Source of the DNA: an archaeon
GTDB lineage: Archaea; Undinarchaeota; Undinarchaeia; Undinarchaeales; JALTGF01
Direction of reading: 5' to 3'
Assembly: GCA_027077325.1 (NCBI GenBank)
Contig: JALTGF010000052.1
Coordinates: forward strand, 1-34,402
Length of the DNA: 34,402 nt
The translations under genes and the position numbers were made by a program. Positions 7,091 through 17,451 of the stretch are shown piece after piece (the first letter of the stretch is position 1; every line of letters starts with the position of its first letter). The notes beneath the pieces were generated by a model, which saw only the letters and a program-made list of their open reading frames with translations, had not been told where the DNA came from and ran no database searches.

Positions 7091-7215
7091 CGCCGAGGCC
7101 AGGATTTACAGTTCGCAAGCGAACGTAAATGTCCGCTTCGCGCACATTTGAACCTGGAAGGGCAAAGCCCACCTGCTCTCAAGGCAGGCGCGTTACCTGG
7201 TTCCGCCACCTCGGC
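7091..7215 (-). tRNA. tRNA-Ser (TGA) with a 42-nt T-arm intron
   Basis: Minus strand: acceptor GCCGAGG/CCTCGGC, short D-stem GCG/CGC, anticodon stem CCTGC/GCAGG around CTTGAGA (anticodon TGA), long variable arm GGGC-TTT-GCCC typical of a class II tRNA, T-stem CCAGG/CCTGG, discriminator G as expected for archaeal Ser. The T-loop TTCAAA is interrupted by 42 nt (7105-7146) before T-CCTGG, i.e. at position 59/60, as in tRNA-Phe. The intron folds into two hairpins: ATTTAC-GTTCGC-AA-GCGAAC-GTAAAT (7104-7130, including T60, one bulge) and GTGCGC-GAA-GCGGAC. A TATA-like TTTTTTAAAC lies ~29 nt upstream. No CCA is encoded. Two extra 3' ends follow downstream (6982-6999, 6880-6897). Confidence 0.92.
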
Positions 7216-7265
7216 GTTTGTCAAACCTGTTTGCTATTGTTTAAAAAACTTTCAAGTACTTAAAA

Positions 7266-8105
7266 TTAGCGCTTATCCCATGGTTTTTTAATTTTGCCTT
7301 CATCCATTAGTTTATAAATAACTGCTGCCACGTGCTGGCACATTACAAGAATCTTTCTATGTTGCTGAACAATAAAGTCTTTACATTCACAGCTCCAGTT
7401 CCACTCCTCTGGTTCTCTATCAAGATTTTCAATTGTTACCATTCGGCTTCTGTGAATGTCGCTAAATGAGGGAACTTTTACTAAAACTTTAGTTATTTGT
7501 TTCTTTGAGTTGTAATGTTCTTCAATGTATTTCCAACTTCTAAGCTCTTCTCTATGCAACAAGTAAATTCTCCAACCCTTTGAAAGCCGTTTCCAATCAA
7601 TTAAAAGATGAAACCCAAGTTTATCTGCAGTTCTCTTTCCCCAAGGCAATGCTAACGGTATTGTTTTTCTTTTCCTAAATGAATACGCCTCATATCTATT
7701 AACTAGCCTCTGAAAATCTTTCTGCCAGACCCACTCACTTTTAGCATAAATTAAAAGGGCGCGGGCACAAAAGCAAAAGACAATTTGCCCAACAAGGTCC
7801 TTAAAAAGCCGCTCAATTGCCCAATCCTTTTTCTCATAAATTAACTTTGGAACAGATGTGAAAAAATCAGAGCTTATCTGGACAATTCCTCTCTGCAGCT
7901 TTTTCTCAAAATTTTTTCTGTATCTCTTTGGGATTTTTTCATACAATTCATACAACTTATTTAACAAATCTTCTTTTATTGCTAAATCGTAATTTCTTTC
8001 CAATACCTCTTGTGTTTCTTCCCAGGACAAGTTTTCTCTCTTTGCTTTTAGTATAGAAAGCTCAATCTTCCTAATTGACTTTTCAATGTTCTCTAAATCG
8101 CTCAT
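7266..8105 (-). CDS. SWIM zinc-finger protein
   Basis: 279 residues. The C-terminus holds a SWIM-type zinc site: W-S-C-x-C near residue 240, then 16 residues, then C-x-H (MCQHVAA). The N-terminal ~60 residues are charged and helical; the middle is rich in Trp/Arg and unrecognised. SWIM domains bind DNA or protein and often accompany SWI/SNF helicases or recombination proteins, but no helicase is adjacent here, so the role is open. The ATG at 8105 is ~28 nt from an AATTTATACTTTAAG TATA-like element, which predicts a leaderless or nearly leaderless message separate from the S10 gene. Confidence 0.75.
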   Translation of the reverse strand: MSDLENIEKSIRKIELSILKAKRENLSWEETQEVLERNYDLAIKEDLLNKLYELYEKIPKRYRKNFEKKLQRGIVQISSDFFTSVPKLIYEKKDWAIERLFKDLVGQIVFCFCARALLIYAKSEWVWQKDFQRLVNRYEAYSFRKRKTIPLALPWGKRTADKLGFHLLIDWKRLSKGWRIYLLHREELRSWKYIEEHYNSKKQITKVLVKVPSFSDIHRSRMVTIENLDREPEEWNWSCECKDFIVQQHRKILVMCQHVAAVIYKLMDEGKIKKPWDKR

Positions 8106-8141
8106 AAAAATAGAATGTTTCTTAAAGTATAAATTAATTGC

Positions 8142-8453
8142 TTAACTCTTAACTTCGATCTCAATATTGACTTCTTCTGGCACTTGGATTCTCATAATCT
8201 GCCGCATTACGCGCTCGTTTGGGTCCATATCTAAAAGGCGCTTGTGAATACGCATCTCCCACCTCTCAAAGGATGCAGTTCCATCTCCTGAAACGGATTT
8301 TCTAGTTGTAACCTTTAAGACCTTTGTTGGAAGTGGTATGGGCCCAGCTAAATTGGCCTTTCCAGTTTCTGCAATCTCTTTTATCTGGTTGCAGACCTCA
8401 TTCAACTTGTTTACATCTGTGCTGCTAAGTTTTACTCTTGCTCTTGTTGCCAT
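8142..8453 (-). CDS. rps10: 30S ribosomal protein S10
   Basis: 103 residues, usual archaeal length, beginning MATRARVKLSS. It contains the conserved GPIPLPTK loop that reaches into the 30S head, and R-K-S plus F-E-R-W-E-M-R-IHKRL. It closes the archaeal str-type operon downstream of EF-1alpha. A TATA box (CTTATAAAC, 8479-8487) ~30 nt upstream of the ATG suggests S10 also has its own nearly leaderless promoter. Confidence 0.96.
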   Translation of the reverse strand: MATRARVKLSSTDVNKLNEVCNQIKEIAETGKANLAGPIPLPTKVLKVTTRKSVSGDGTASFERWEMRIHKRLLDMDPNERVMRQIMRIQVPEEVNIEIEVKS

Positions 8454-8478
8454 GTTTTTTATTTAATTGTGAAAGGGG

Positions 8479-8487
8479 TTTATAAGG
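8479..8487 (-). promoter_or_regulatory. TATA box for rps10
   Basis: CTTATAAAC on the minus strand is centred ~30 nt before the rps10 ATG, within the 108-nt EF-1alpha/S10 spacer. Confidence 0.55.
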
Positions 8488-8561
8488 GTTTTTATTTTGG
8501 TTATTACAAAATTAAATAAAGGAAGAGGTTTGCTTTAACCTCTCTCCTTATTGTGGATTAT

Positions 8562-9842
8562 CTATTTCTTCTTTGGAGTTACGTCAATGACCATCCCTGC
8601 ACCAACTGTTGCACCCATATCCCTAATAGCAAACCTGCCCAGTGGTGGGAAGTCTGCTGCTTTTTCAATAACCAAAGGCCTTGTTGGCTTTAACTTAACA
8701 ATTGCCGCATCACCAGTCTTCAAGAACTCTGGGTTCTCTTCCTTGACTGCACCACTTGCTGGATCTATTTTCTTTATCAGTTCAACAAATGTGCATGCTA
8801 CCTGTGCAGTGTGGCAATGGAATACTGGTGTGTACCCTTTAGTTATTGCAGTTGGGTGTTCCAAAACAACAATTTGGGCAGTGAAGTCCTCAACTACTGT
8901 TGGTGGAGAATTTACAGGTCCAGCAACATCTCCTCTCTTGACCTGGTCCTTGGAAATTCCTCGCACATTAAAACCAATGTTGTCCCCTGGCTCTGCTTTC
9001 TCTAATTGCTCGTGGTGCATTTCTATACTTTTAACTTCTCCAGTTGCACCAGATGGCTCAAAGACCAGCTTATCGCCTGGTTTCAAAACACCGGTTTCAA
9101 CTCTGCCTACTGGAACAGTTCCAACCCCTGTAATTGAGTAAACATCCTGGATTGGAATTCTTAATGGCTTGTCAACTGGTTTTTGTGGTGGTTTCAGTGA
9201 ATCCAGTAACTCCATTAAAGTAGGCCCCTTGTACCAACCCATATGCTCTCCTGCTTTCTTGGTAATATTCTCGCTTGTAACAAAAGAAGCAGTTGGGACA
9301 AATGGTACTTCATCTACTTTTGTTCCGAGTGGTTTTAGAAGATCTTCGACTTGTTTCTTTACTTCATTGAATCTCTCTTCTTTCCAATCAACTTCATCCA
9401 TCTTGTTAATTGCAACGATAAGCTGATTGACGCCCAATGTCTTAATTAGCCATGCGTGTTCTTTTGTCTGTGGTTGTATCCCTTCCTTTGCAGAAACAAC
9501 AAGAACTGCTGCGTCTGCTTGGGATGCTCCTGTAATCATATTCTTGACGAAGTCTCGGTGTCCAGGTGCGTCTATTATTGTAAAGTAGTATTTAGCTGTC
9601 TCTAGTTTCTTATGGGCTACATCAATTGTAAGTCCTCGCTCTCTCTCTTCTTTCATTCTGTCCATAACGAATGCCAATCCAAATGTCTCTTTACCTAGCT
9701 TCTTTGCCTCTTCCTGAATCTTTTTCATTTCTTGCTCAGGAATGTTCCCTGTGTCAAAGAGGATTCTCCCTACTGTAGTAGATTTTCCGTGGTCAACGTG
9801 TCCAACGAAGACGACGTTCATATGTGGTTTTCCTTCTGCCAT
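8562..9842 (-). CDS. tuf: Elongation factor 1-alpha (aEF1A)
   Basis: 426 residues, normal for archaeal EF-1alpha, the GTPase that delivers aminoacyl-tRNA to the ribosomal A site. The G domain shows GHVDHGKS (14-21), the switch region [16 protein letters not shown] (91-97) and NKMD (146-149). Domains II and III follow, with [13 protein letters not shown] and the C-terminal [10 protein letters not shown] motif. A strong Shine-Dalgarno, GGAGGT, lies ~11 nt upstream of the ATG. A 136-nt spacer after EF-2 has its own TATA box, so it can be transcribed independently of the upstream operon. Confidence 0.97.
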   Translation of the reverse strand: MAEGKPHMNVVFVGHVDHGKSTTVGRILFDTGNIPEQEMKKIQEEAKKLGKETFGLAFVMDRMKEERERGLTIDVAHKKLETAKYYFTIIDAPGHRDFVKNMITGASQADAAVLVVSAKEGIQPQTKEHAWLIKTLGVNQLIVAINKMDEVDWKEERFNEVKKQVEDLLKPLGTKVDEVPFVPTASFVTSENITKKAGEHMGWYKGPTLMELLDSLKPPQKPVDKPLRIPIQDVYSITGVGTVPVGRVETGVLKPGDKLVFEPSGATGEVKSIEMHHEQLEKAEPGDNIGFNVRGISKDQVKRGDVAGPVNSPPTVVEDFTAQIVVLEHPTAITKGYTPVFHCHTAQVACTFVELIKKIDPASGAVKEENPEFLKTGDAAIVKLKPTRPLVIEKAADFPPLGRFAIRDMGATVGAGMVIDVTPKKK

Positions 9843-9852
9843 GTTTGTTTTT

Positions 9853-9963
9853 ACCTCCGTTTAATTATTATAATTATAATAAGGAATGGCATAAGCATAT
9901 GCTTTTAATGTCATTCTCTTACCTCTGAAGTGCTTTTATTATAATAAAAAAGAAGTATATAAA
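9853..9963 (-). promoter_or_regulatory. EF-1alpha promoter and leader region
   Basis: TTTATATACTTC (comp. 9952-9963) is a good TATA box; GGAGGT (comp. 9853-9858) is the ribosome-binding site. Between them a 12-bp palindrome, AAGCATATGCTT, could be a regulator site or stem-loop in a roughly 90-nt leader. Confidence 0.55.
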
Positions 9964-9978
9964 CGCTTCTATTGTCCT

Positions 9979-12171
9979 TCAACCTAAATAATCGCTTGGT
10001 TGCGGCATTTGTTCCTTTAATCCCTTTCTTTTCCTAATTTCCATAATGATCTTTTGTTGAAGGTCATTTGGAAGCTTTTCAAATCCTGCATTTTCGGTGC
10101 TCCAAAGAACTCTGCCTTCGGTAGCAGACCTAATTGCAGATGCAAATCCGAACATATCTGAAACAGGGGCTTTTGCTTCAATTTCTATTGTATCCCCCTC
10201 TTGCTTCATGTCTAAAATCTGGCCTCTTCTGCTTTGCATTTCCTTATTTACAGCGCCCATATGTGTTTCAGGGACTCTTATGAATACCTTCTGTTTTGGC
10301 TCAAGCAAGTAGGGTTGTGCCATTAAAATTGCACCTTTTATTGCAGATCTAACTGCAGGGATTACTTGGGCAGGTCCTCTGTGAATAGCATCCTCGTGAA
10401 GTTTTGTGTCGAGAAGTTTAACTTTAATTCCTGCACACTTCTCATCTGCCAATGGGCCGCGCTTCATTGCTTCTTCAAATGCCTCAACACAAAGTTCAAT
10501 AACTTCTCCTATATGGACTTCTCCTTTTACCATATTCACAAACACATTTGTTCCATAAATATCCACAACTCGCTTTGCTTCTTCTTTGTCCATCCCAAGC
10601 TCTACTAACTCTTGTGTAATTGCTTTTTTCTTTATCCTACCTGGCTTAATGGTTCCATCCGCAATTGCATCATAAATTGGTTTTTCAAGGGGCTCAACTG
10701 TTATGTAAAACTTGTTGTGCTTGTTTGGGCTCTTTCCCTCAACCTCTTGTGATTTTCTGCTAACTGTTTCTCTGTAAACAACAATTGGCTCTGAAGATTG
10801 AATCTCAATCCCGTAATCCTTTGTAATCCTATATTTCCAAATCTCAAGGTGGAGCTCTCCCATGCCTGAGATCTTATGCTCCCCTGTCTCTTCATCAATC
10901 TCTACGTGAATTGCCGGGTCTTGCTTTTCTATGCTTCTTAAAACCTCAATAAGTTTTGGAAGGTCCTTTGTGTTCTTTGCCTCAATTGCTTCTGTAACAA
11001 CTGGCTCGGCTTCCTTTATTGCCTCAAATGGCTCAATTGGGTTTGAAGGGTCACAAGCAGTTTCTCCAGACCTTGCTGCTTTCATTCCAATAACTGCTAC
11101 AATATTGCCTGCTGGGATCTCATCTATTTTGATCCTTTCAGGGCCCATATAAATCCCAACCTGTTGGGTCCTAAAGTTTTGCTTGATGTTCGTTAAGTAA
11201 ATTGTTTCGCCACTTATCAATTTACCAGAAAAGAGCCTTCCAGTTGCAACATCCCCTGCATGTGGGTCTGCAATTATCTTTGTAATCATGAGCGCAAGAG
11301 GTGCGTTAGGATCGCACGCCATAAGTTTCTTTCTCATCTCCTCGTCTTCCCCCGGCCATATCTGGGGTATTCTATATACTTGGGCAGTTTTTGGGTCTGG
11401 AAGATGCTTTATGACCATGTCTAACACAATCTTGTGAAGTGTTGCTCTACGTCCAAGTTGTTTCCATGTTTCTTCTCCTGAGTAAGCGTCAATAATGTCC
11501 TTAAATGTCATATTGAGCTCTTTCATATGTGGGAATGAAAGTGCCCATTTGTGATATGCTGAACCAAACATAACTGAGCCATCTTCAACTTTTACTCGCC
11601 ATTCTTTACCAACTCCTTCTGGTGCGTTTCTCCTAATCAGGTCATTAATTTTTGAGATAATCTTAACAAATTGTTCTTGCATTTCCTGTGGCGTTAATTT
11701 AAGTTCTCTTATCAATCTATCAACCTTGTTTATAAACAGGATTGGCTTTACCCTCTCTCTTAGTGCTTGTCTAAGCACAGTTTCTGTTTGTGGCATTGCC
11801 CCTTCAACAGCATCAACAACTACAATTGCACCATCGACAGCCCTCATAGCACGAATAACATCGCCGCCAAAGTCAACGTGACCTGGTGTGTCTATCAGAT
11901 TAATTAAATAATCGTTGTTCTCGTAATTATGGACCAGTGATACGTTTGCAGCATTAATTGTAATCCCCCTTGCTTGCTCTTGTGGGTCAAAATCCAAATA
12001 AAGTTGTCTTCCAGCAAGTTCTTCTGAAATCATGCCCGAGCCAGCAAGCAAATTATCTGATAAAGTAGTTTTTCCATGATCAATGTGTGCAACTATCCCA
12101 ATGTTCCTAATCCTGTCTGGCTTCCACATTAATTCTTTTACTTTTGCAATTAAATCTTCTCTTCTTCCCAT
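9979..12171 (-). CDS. fusA: Elongation factor 2 (aEF-2)
   Basis: 730 residues, the normal archaeal length. It is the GTPase translocase of the ribosome. The G domain has AHIDHGKTT (28-36), DTPGHVD (94-100) and NKVD (148-151). The C-terminal half contains [15 protein letters not shown]: His597 corresponds to the histidine converted to diphthamide, so this protein should be a substrate of the diphthamide pathway. The final enzyme of that pathway is encoded at 28849-29529. It is preceded by S7 with a 5-nt gap. Confidence 0.97.
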   Translation of the reverse strand: MGRREDLIAKVKELMWKPDRIRNIGIVAHIDHGKTTLSDNLLAGSGMISEELAGRQLYLDFDPQEQARGITINAANVSLVHNYENNDYLINLIDTPGHVDFGGDVIRAMRAVDGAIVVVDAVEGAMPQTETVLRQALRERVKPILFINKVDRLIRELKLTPQEMQEQFVKIISKINDLIRRNAPEGVGKEWRVKVEDGSVMFGSAYHKWALSFPHMKELNMTFKDIIDAYSGEETWKQLGRRATLHKIVLDMVIKHLPDPKTAQVYRIPQIWPGEDEEMRKKLMACDPNAPLALMITKIIADPHAGDVATGRLFSGKLISGETIYLTNIKQNFRTQQVGIYMGPERIKIDEIPAGNIVAVIGMKAARSGETACDPSNPIEPFEAIKEAEPVVTEAIEAKNTKDLPKLIEVLRSIEKQDPAIHVEIDEETGEHKISGMGELHLEIWKYRITKDYGIEIQSSEPIVVYRETVSRKSQEVEGKSPNKHNKFYITVEPLEKPIYDAIADGTIKPGRIKKKAITQELVELGMDKEEAKRVVDIYGTNVFVNMVKGEVHIGEVIELCVEAFEEAMKRGPLADEKCAGIKVKLLDTKLHEDAIHRGPAQVIPAVRSAIKGAILMAQPYLLEPKQKVFIRVPETHMGAVNKEMQSRRGQILDMKQEGDTIEIEAKAPVSDMFGFASAIRSATEGRVLWSTENAGFEKLPNDLQQKIIMEIRKRKGLKEQMPQPSDYLG

Positions 12172-12176
12172 TGTCT

Positions 12177-12833
12177 CTACCTGGCACTTGATGCCACTCT
12201 TTCAAGTTCAGATTTTTTTGAAATAGAATATGCTTTCTGGTCCCCGTTTGATGCTGATATAAGCTCTTCTGCAAGCGCACTTGAAATTGATGTCTTCTTC
12301 TTAAATGCCCTCTGTCCTGCCCCATGTGCTATAAAACTCAATGCAAGATCAACTCTCCTTTGAGGTGATACATCAACTGCTTTGTGAACTATGATCCCGC
12401 CATGTCGTATCCTTGTCGTCTCTTCTCTTGGAGCTGCATTTTCAATTGCTTCAATTAGTACTTGAATCGGATTTTTCTTTGTCCTCTTCTCCACTTTTTC
12501 AAATGCTTTTAAAACAGCAGAAATCGCCCTTTGTTTCTTTCCAGTGTCTCTTCCGCTTACTCTTTTATGGACCCTGCTATCTTTTAAATGGCCTGTAACC
12601 ATAAGTTTGTTTGCAAGCCTTTCAATAACATTGTACTTTGCCTTTCCAAATCTTTTGCTTGCATACATGCTAAACGAAGTTATTTTTGGATTTTCTAATA
12701 CTGTATATCTTTGAAGGCCTAAATCCTTAACTGTAATATTTCGGATGTCCCATCTTCCCAAAAACATACTATTGGCTCCTTGCAAATCTTTCTGTTTTCC
12801 AGCAATTTTTTTGTCTTTGTTTTTATCTTCCAT
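12177..12833 (-). CDS. rps7: 30S ribosomal protein S7
   Basis: 218 residues, matching archaeal/eukaryotic uS7, a 16S rRNA head-assembly protein. It contains [38 protein letters not shown] and the arginine-rich [13 protein letters not shown] segment that contacts rRNA. The first ~25 residues (charged, Lys-rich) form an N-terminal extension. It sits 7 nt after S12 and 5 nt before EF-2 in the str order. Confidence 0.95.
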   Translation of the reverse strand: MEDKNKDKKIAGKQKDLQGANSMFLGRWDIRNITVKDLGLQRYTVLENPKITSFSMYASKRFGKAKYNVIERLANKLMVTGHLKDSRVHKRVSGRDTGKKQRAISAVLKAFEKVEKRTKKNPIQVLIEAIENAAPREETTRIRHGGIIVHKAVDVSPQRRVDLALSFIAHGAGQRAFKKKTSISSALAEELISASNGDQKAYSISKKSELERVASSAR

Positions 12834-12840
12834 ATCTTCT

Positions 12841-13278
12841 CTATTTCATCGCCTTTTCTTTTCTTCCGTGAACAAGTTCGTTTAAGCTTATCCCATTAAC
12901 CTTAGTAACCTTAAATCTGACACCTGGGATATCTCCCTTTAGTTTTCCGCGTGGTCCACCAATTCCTGCGATCTCAACCTCGTCGTGTTCATCTATAAAT
13001 GAAATTGCCTTATTTCCCGGTGCAAAAGCAGTTACGGACCTGCCACTCTTTATCAATTGAACACGAACGCATTTTCTTATAGCTGAATTTGGCTGTTTTG
13101 CTTCAAGCCCAACTTTCTCTAATACAATTCCTCTGGCTGCAGGCGCACCTCTAAGTGGGGATGCCTTAATGTCTAGCCTTAGGGCTCTTCGCTTATATTT
13201 AGAGTCGTGCCATCTAAATTTCTTCCTTGCTTTTTTTAGCCTTCTTGCGGAGAAAAGTCCGCGCGTCTTATTTGCCAT
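12841..13278 (-). CDS. rps12: 30S ribosomal protein S12
   Basis: 145 residues. It is the decoding-centre protein uS12, with the conserved [20 protein letters not shown] loop next to the A site, [11 protein letters not shown] and [15 protein letters not shown]. Length and order (NusA-S12-S7) are standard for archaea. There is a 35-nt gap to nusA upstream. Confidence 0.96.
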   Translation of the reverse strand: MANKTRGLFSARRLKKARKKFRWHDSKYKRRALRLDIKASPLRGAPAARGIVLEKVGLEAKQPNSAIRKCVRVQLIKSGRSVTAFAPGNKAISFIDEHDEVEIAGIGGPRGKLKGDIPGVRFKVTKVNGISLNELVHGRKEKAMK

Positions 13279-13313
13279 GTGACTATCTATATAAAATCCT
13301 CCCTTTAAATATG

Positions 13314-13745
13314 TTACTTAACAATAACGTCTCCAATATTGTAATGTCTTTTTAATAGGTCTTTTATTAATTGAATGTTTTTCCCTTTCTTTCCAAGTAT
13401 TGTCCCTCTTGCTTTAAAGTCTGCTTCAATTATTATCTTTTTATTTTTTCCGTTTTTTTCAAGGTATATGTTTTTAATCATTGTATTTTGGGTTTTTCCA
13501 ATTAAGTTGCTTGTAAACTTTACGGGATCTTTTGAAAATTCAACTAAATGTACTTTCTTTCCAAGATTTGTGCGTATCTTCTTTACGTTTGCCCCGTTTT
13601 TACCAATTGCTGCGCCAATCTGCCCCTCTTCTATGACATAAACTATTGTGTCTCCATTTACAACGCAATCCTTGACAACTGCTTTGCTTTCATTCTCCAG
13701 AGCTGCAATGTACCTCAATGTCTCAGTATTTAGTTTTATTGTCAT
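13314..13745 (-). CDS. nusA: Archaeal NusA-like transcription factor (two KH domains)
   Basis: 143 residues. It consists only of two KH RNA-binding domains, as usual for the short archaeal NusA; bacterial NusA has an additional N-terminal RNAP-binding domain and S1. The GxxG loops are GKNG in the first KH ([15 protein letters not shown]) and GKKG in the second ([14 protein letters not shown]). Its ATG overlaps the rpoA'' stop by 4 nt, so it is translationally coupled to the polymerase genes. The ribosomal protein L30e gene that often lies between rpoA'' and nusA in archaea is absent here. Confidence 0.93.
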   Translation of the reverse strand: MTIKLNTETLRYIAALENESKAVVKDCVVNGDTIVYVIEEGQIGAAIGKNGANVKKIRTNLGKKVHLVEFSKDPVKFTSNLIGKTQNTMIKNIYLEKNGKNKKIIIEADFKARGTILGKKGKNIQLIKDLLKRHYNIGDVIVK

Positions 13746-14893
13746 TTTTTCTTCTCTTTAAACAAATCTGGTTTTAAAATTAGTTCGGGGACTCCTGTTC
13801 CAAGTGCTATAACCTGTCCAACAATTATATTCTCAACAACTCCCTTCAATCTCTCAACTTCGCCATATGCACCTGCTTTTAAGAGGTGCTTTACAGTTTC
13901 TTCAAAACTTGCTCTTGCAAGGACTGACGCCTTGTCTCCTGAGACGCCGTGTCTGCCAATTGCCTTTACAACTCCATCTGCAGTCATTGTATCAGCAACA
14001 AGCGTTATGTGTCTTGGATCAACAGTAAGCCCTGCTTCTTTAAGTGTAATTAATGTTTCGTAGACAAGTGCATTTCTTGCGGCTTCTATTCCAAGCACTT
14101 TTTCTATTTCAAGAATGTCATTTGTCTTAGTCCTGTGGAAATCAATCTCTTTTACTTGTGTAACTCCTTTTAAATTTGACCCTTTTGTGTATAAAACATA
14201 ATCATTCCCCTCTTTTTGAACAACAACATAACTAATCCCCTTAACTCCAGAAACGTTCATATCTTGGACTTCTCTTTTAAGTTTTTGAAGTGCTGCTGCT
14301 GACTTTTTTTTGCTCTTGACAATCAACAAATTCTTTTCAAATCTAATCGCATCTCCGTACTTTTCCTTCATTGTCTTTTCAAGTTTTGATAATGTTACGC
14401 CTCTCTTCTTTAACTCGTTATTATCAATTTCAACCTCAACTTCAAATTTTAGGAAGTTCAATCTTGTTGTTTTCATAACATTCCTAATTCTCGTCTCCCT
14501 AATTGCATGTGCGAGTTTCTCTGCTTTTTCAAGAGTGTTGTACTCTTTTTTTAGGTAGATTGTCATCATTGGTGTCTTTGGTATTTTTCTAGCATCAAAT
14601 ATCTCAATCAGCCTTGGCAGTCCTCTAGTAACATCCATTGCAGTTCCTGCATAGTGTTTTGTTCTCATCATCATCTGTGTTCCTGGCTCTCCAATTGACT
14701 GTGCTGCAATAACTCCGACTCCTTCCCCCGGTTCTATTTTTGCCTTTCCATACGCATCTATAACTGCGTCAACAACTGCCTCTAAATATTTGTTCTTTAT
14801 TTTACCATCCTCATACATCTTATCCAATCTTTTAACAATACTAAGTGGAAGCTCTTCGTTCTTTTGTTTTAAAATTTCATTTATCTTGCTCAT
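13742..14893 (-). CDS. rpoA2: RNA polymerase subunit A''
   Basis: 383 residues, normal for the C-terminal fragment of the largest subunit. [20 protein letters not shown] is the start of the conserved trigger-loop region, with [11 protein letters not shown] following. It ends with the conserved segment DRHGVSG-like ([21 protein letters not shown]). The ATG overlaps the A' stop by 4 nt. Confidence 0.97.
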   Translation of the reverse strand: MSKINEILKQKNEELPLSIVKRLDKMYEDGKIKNKYLEAVVDAVIDAYGKAKIEPGEGVGVIAAQSIGEPGTQMMMRTKHYAGTAMDVTRGLPRLIEIFDARKIPKTPMMTIYLKKEYNTLEKAEKLAHAIRETRIRNVMKTTRLNFLKFEVEVEIDNNELKKRGVTLSKLEKTMKEKYGDAIRFEKNLLIVKSKKKSAAALQKLKREVQDMNVSGVKGISYVVVQKEGNDYVLYTKGSNLKGVTQVKEIDFHRTKTNDILEIEKVLGIEAARNALVYETLITLKEAGLTVDPRHITLVADTMTADGVVKAIGRHGVSGDKASVLARASFEETVKHLLKAGAYGEVERLKGVVENIIVGQVIALGTGVPELILKPDLFKEKKK

Positions 14894-17451
14894 CTCTTAG
14901 CTCCCTCCTGCACATCTGAAACAATTCTCTCTAAATCTATTGTTCCTCTATCTGATTTTGATGGGTCAATCCCATCCTCTCCATATTTATACTGGATTAT
15001 AACATCCCTGCCATCTCTAACAGTTTCACTATAGTCCACAAGAATGTCCTGTAGTGCGTTTATTAAACGCCTCTGTAGATACCCAGATTTTGGAGTTCTC
15101 ATAGCAGTATCCGTTAGAGACTCGCGGCCTCCCATTGCATGGAAGAAAAATTCTATTGGGTCCATCCCTTCCTTGTAGCTGTCTTTCACAAAACCACGTG
15201 ATTTTGCACCAAGGTCGCCTTTCTTAAAGTGTGGTAAAGTTCTGCCCCTGTACCCTCTCAAAATTCTCTTACCTCTAACTGCCTGCTGTCCAATACAAGC
15301 GCTCATCTGCGTTATGTTAAGCAAAGAACCTCTTGCACCTGTTTTTGCCATTGTAAGTGCAAAATTATCTTTCTTAAGATATTTCTCAGCAATCTCACCA
15401 GCAGCATTTCTGCTCTTGTTTAATTCAAGCATAATAAGTTCTTCTAATGTATCTTTAACGGATTTTCCTTTTGATGGTTTGAGATTTCCTTCTTTGTACT
15501 TTTTAACTAACTCTTTAACTTTCTTTTCTGATTTAAGAAGTACCTCCCCAATTTCTTTTCTGACACTTTCTGGAAGGTCCTCATCATCAAGACCTGTTGT
15601 AAATCCCTTGCTGTCAAGATATGCTACAGAAAGTTTAGTGATCCCATTTAAGAAATCTCTTGCTGCATTTGTTCCGCCTCTCCTTAGTACTTCCTCGAGC
15701 AAGATTCCACCCATTGCTCCAACTGCCCTGTCATCTATAACTCCTTTTACTAGTTTTCCATCTTTAATTATTACATCATTCCCATCCCTTGACTTAAACT
15801 TAATATTTATATTGTCTGGCACAAACACACTAAACAATTCTTTTCCATCAATTTCATCTTTGTTAAATGGGAACTCTTCAGTATAACCTGCCATTGCAAG
15901 AATGTCTTCTGCTTCCTTTCTAGTAAACTTAGAATTAGTTAAGAAATAAAGCCCAGTTATGTGGTCGTGAATTGCCCCTATTATTGGTCCTGCAAACCTT
16001 GGTGACCTGATCTGGGTTTGAACTTGCATCAAAATTCTTGCTTCTGTTCTTGCTTCCTCTGTCTGGGGAACATGCAAGTTCATCTCGTCCCCATCAAAGT
16101 CTGCGTTATATGGGGTACAAACTGCTAAGTTAAGCCTAAATGTTCTCCCCGGCATTACTCTCGCCCTGTGTGCCATTATTGACATTCGGTGAAGTGAAGG
16201 CTGTCTGTTAAATAAAACAATATCCCCATCTACTAAGTGACGCTCTACCTTATACCCTACTGTTAGTTCTTCTGCAAGTTCCTTTGCATTATCTTCTGTT
16301 ATTTTCTTTCTCTTTCCATCGGGCCTAATAATATAATTTGCACCTGGGTACTCATCTCCCCTTAAAACTAACTTCTTGAGTTTTTCTAAATTAATTGAAG
16401 TTGCCCTCTCAGGTATTGTCATCTCTTTAGCAATCTCGAGAGGAATCCCAACTTCGTCAATGCTTATGTTTGGGTCTGGTGAAATTACAGTTCTTGCAGA
16501 GAAATCAACACGCTTTCCAGCAAGGCTGTTTCTAAATCGCCCTTCTTTCCCTTTGAGCCTTTGCTTTAATGTTTTAAGTGGCCTTCCTGACCTGTGCCTT
16601 GCAACAGGAATTCCTGTTGTTGAGTTATCTAAATAAGTTGTTACGTGATATTGGACAAGTTCCCACTGGTCCTCTATGATTAGGTGAGGCGCTCCTGCTT
16701 CTATGTTCTCTTTCAACCTTTGGTTAAGTCTGATAATATCCACGAGTTTGTGTGTTAAGTCATCTTCAGACCTTTCACCTGTTTCAAGCGTTATTGATGG
16801 TCTTGTTGTGACCGGCGGAACTGGCAAAACAGTAAGCACCATCCATTCTGGCCTTGCAGTTTCTGGCTTAAGCCCAAAAATGTAAGCATCATCATCTGGT
16901 ATTTTTTCAAGTCGATCCCTTATGTCTGTTGGCATTAATCTCTGGGTTCCTTCTATGTATGTTGTTGGTTTTTCAAACTTTATTTTATGCTGTTTTGCAC
17001 CACAGTGTGGGCATGTACTTGCTTTTTTTGCTTCTTTAAATACATCCTTTACAATGCTTTCAAACTCAATCTCTCCCCCTAGCACATTATCTAGCCTTTT
17101 CTTGTACTCGTCAATTTTTTGTTGAGGGAGCAAAACTCTTGAGCACTCACTACATGTTGCTTGTAGAATGTTGTGAATATATTTTGCGTAGCCCACATGA
17201 ATTACTGGCCTTGCAAGTTCAATATATCCGAAGTGGCCAGGGCAGTCACCCATTTTTGACTTACATGTCCTGCACCTAAGTCCGGGATCAATAACTCCCA
17301 TTCGTGGGTCCATCAGCCCACCCTTAATTGGATAACCATCTGTATCGTGAGTATCTGGAGTGACTATCTTAGCCACTGCCATTTTCTTAATCATTTTTGG
17401 GCTTAGTATCCCAAATTTTATCTTTCCAATTTTCTTATTGACTTCAATCAT
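14890..17451 (-). CDS. rpoA1: RNA polymerase subunit A'
   Basis: 853 residues, holding the N-terminal two-thirds of the largest subunit. Zinc ligands are visible as [14 protein letters not shown] (Cys60, Cys63, Cys70, His73), CSEC at 100-103 and CPHC at 147-150. The catalytic magnesium loop NADFDGD is at 449-455, preceded by [12 protein letters not shown]. The bridge-helix region is near [23 protein letters not shown]. It abuts rpoB' directly (stop 17452, start 17451) and overlaps A'' by 4 nt. Confidence 0.97.
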   Translation of the reverse strand: MIEVNKKIGKIKFGILSPKMIKKMAVAKIVTPDTHDTDGYPIKGGLMDPRMGVIDPGLRCRTCKSKMGDCPGHFGYIELARPVIHVGYAKYIHNILQATCSECSRVLLPQQKIDEYKKRLDNVLGGEIEFESIVKDVFKEAKKASTCPHCGAKQHKIKFEKPTTYIEGTQRLMPTDIRDRLEKIPDDDAYIFGLKPETARPEWMVLTVLPVPPVTTRPSITLETGERSEDDLTHKLVDIIRLNQRLKENIEAGAPHLIIEDQWELVQYHVTTYLDNSTTGIPVARHRSGRPLKTLKQRLKGKEGRFRNSLAGKRVDFSARTVISPDPNISIDEVGIPLEIAKEMTIPERATSINLEKLKKLVLRGDEYPGANYIIRPDGKRKKITEDNAKELAEELTVGYKVERHLVDGDIVLFNRQPSLHRMSIMAHRARVMPGRTFRLNLAVCTPYNADFDGDEMNLHVPQTEEARTEARILMQVQTQIRSPRFAGPIIGAIHDHITGLYFLTNSKFTRKEAEDILAMAGYTEEFPFNKDEIDGKELFSVFVPDNINIKFKSRDGNDVIIKDGKLVKGVIDDRAVGAMGGILLEEVLRRGGTNAARDFLNGITKLSVAYLDSKGFTTGLDDEDLPESVRKEIGEVLLKSEKKVKELVKKYKEGNLKPSKGKSVKDTLEELIMLELNKSRNAAGEIAEKYLKKDNFALTMAKTGARGSLLNITQMSACIGQQAVRGKRILRGYRGRTLPHFKKGDLGAKSRGFVKDSYKEGMDPIEFFFHAMGGRESLTDTAMRTPKSGYLQRRLINALQDILVDYSETVRDGRDVIIQYKYGEDGIDPSKSDRGTIDLERIVSDVQEGAKR

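Noticed and set aside
6732-7291. Several ORFs of 66-107 residues across 6732-7291 on both strands
   Set aside because: They translate tRNA-Ser, its intron, the palindromes and the 3' copies; the stable-RNA interpretation explains the sequence.
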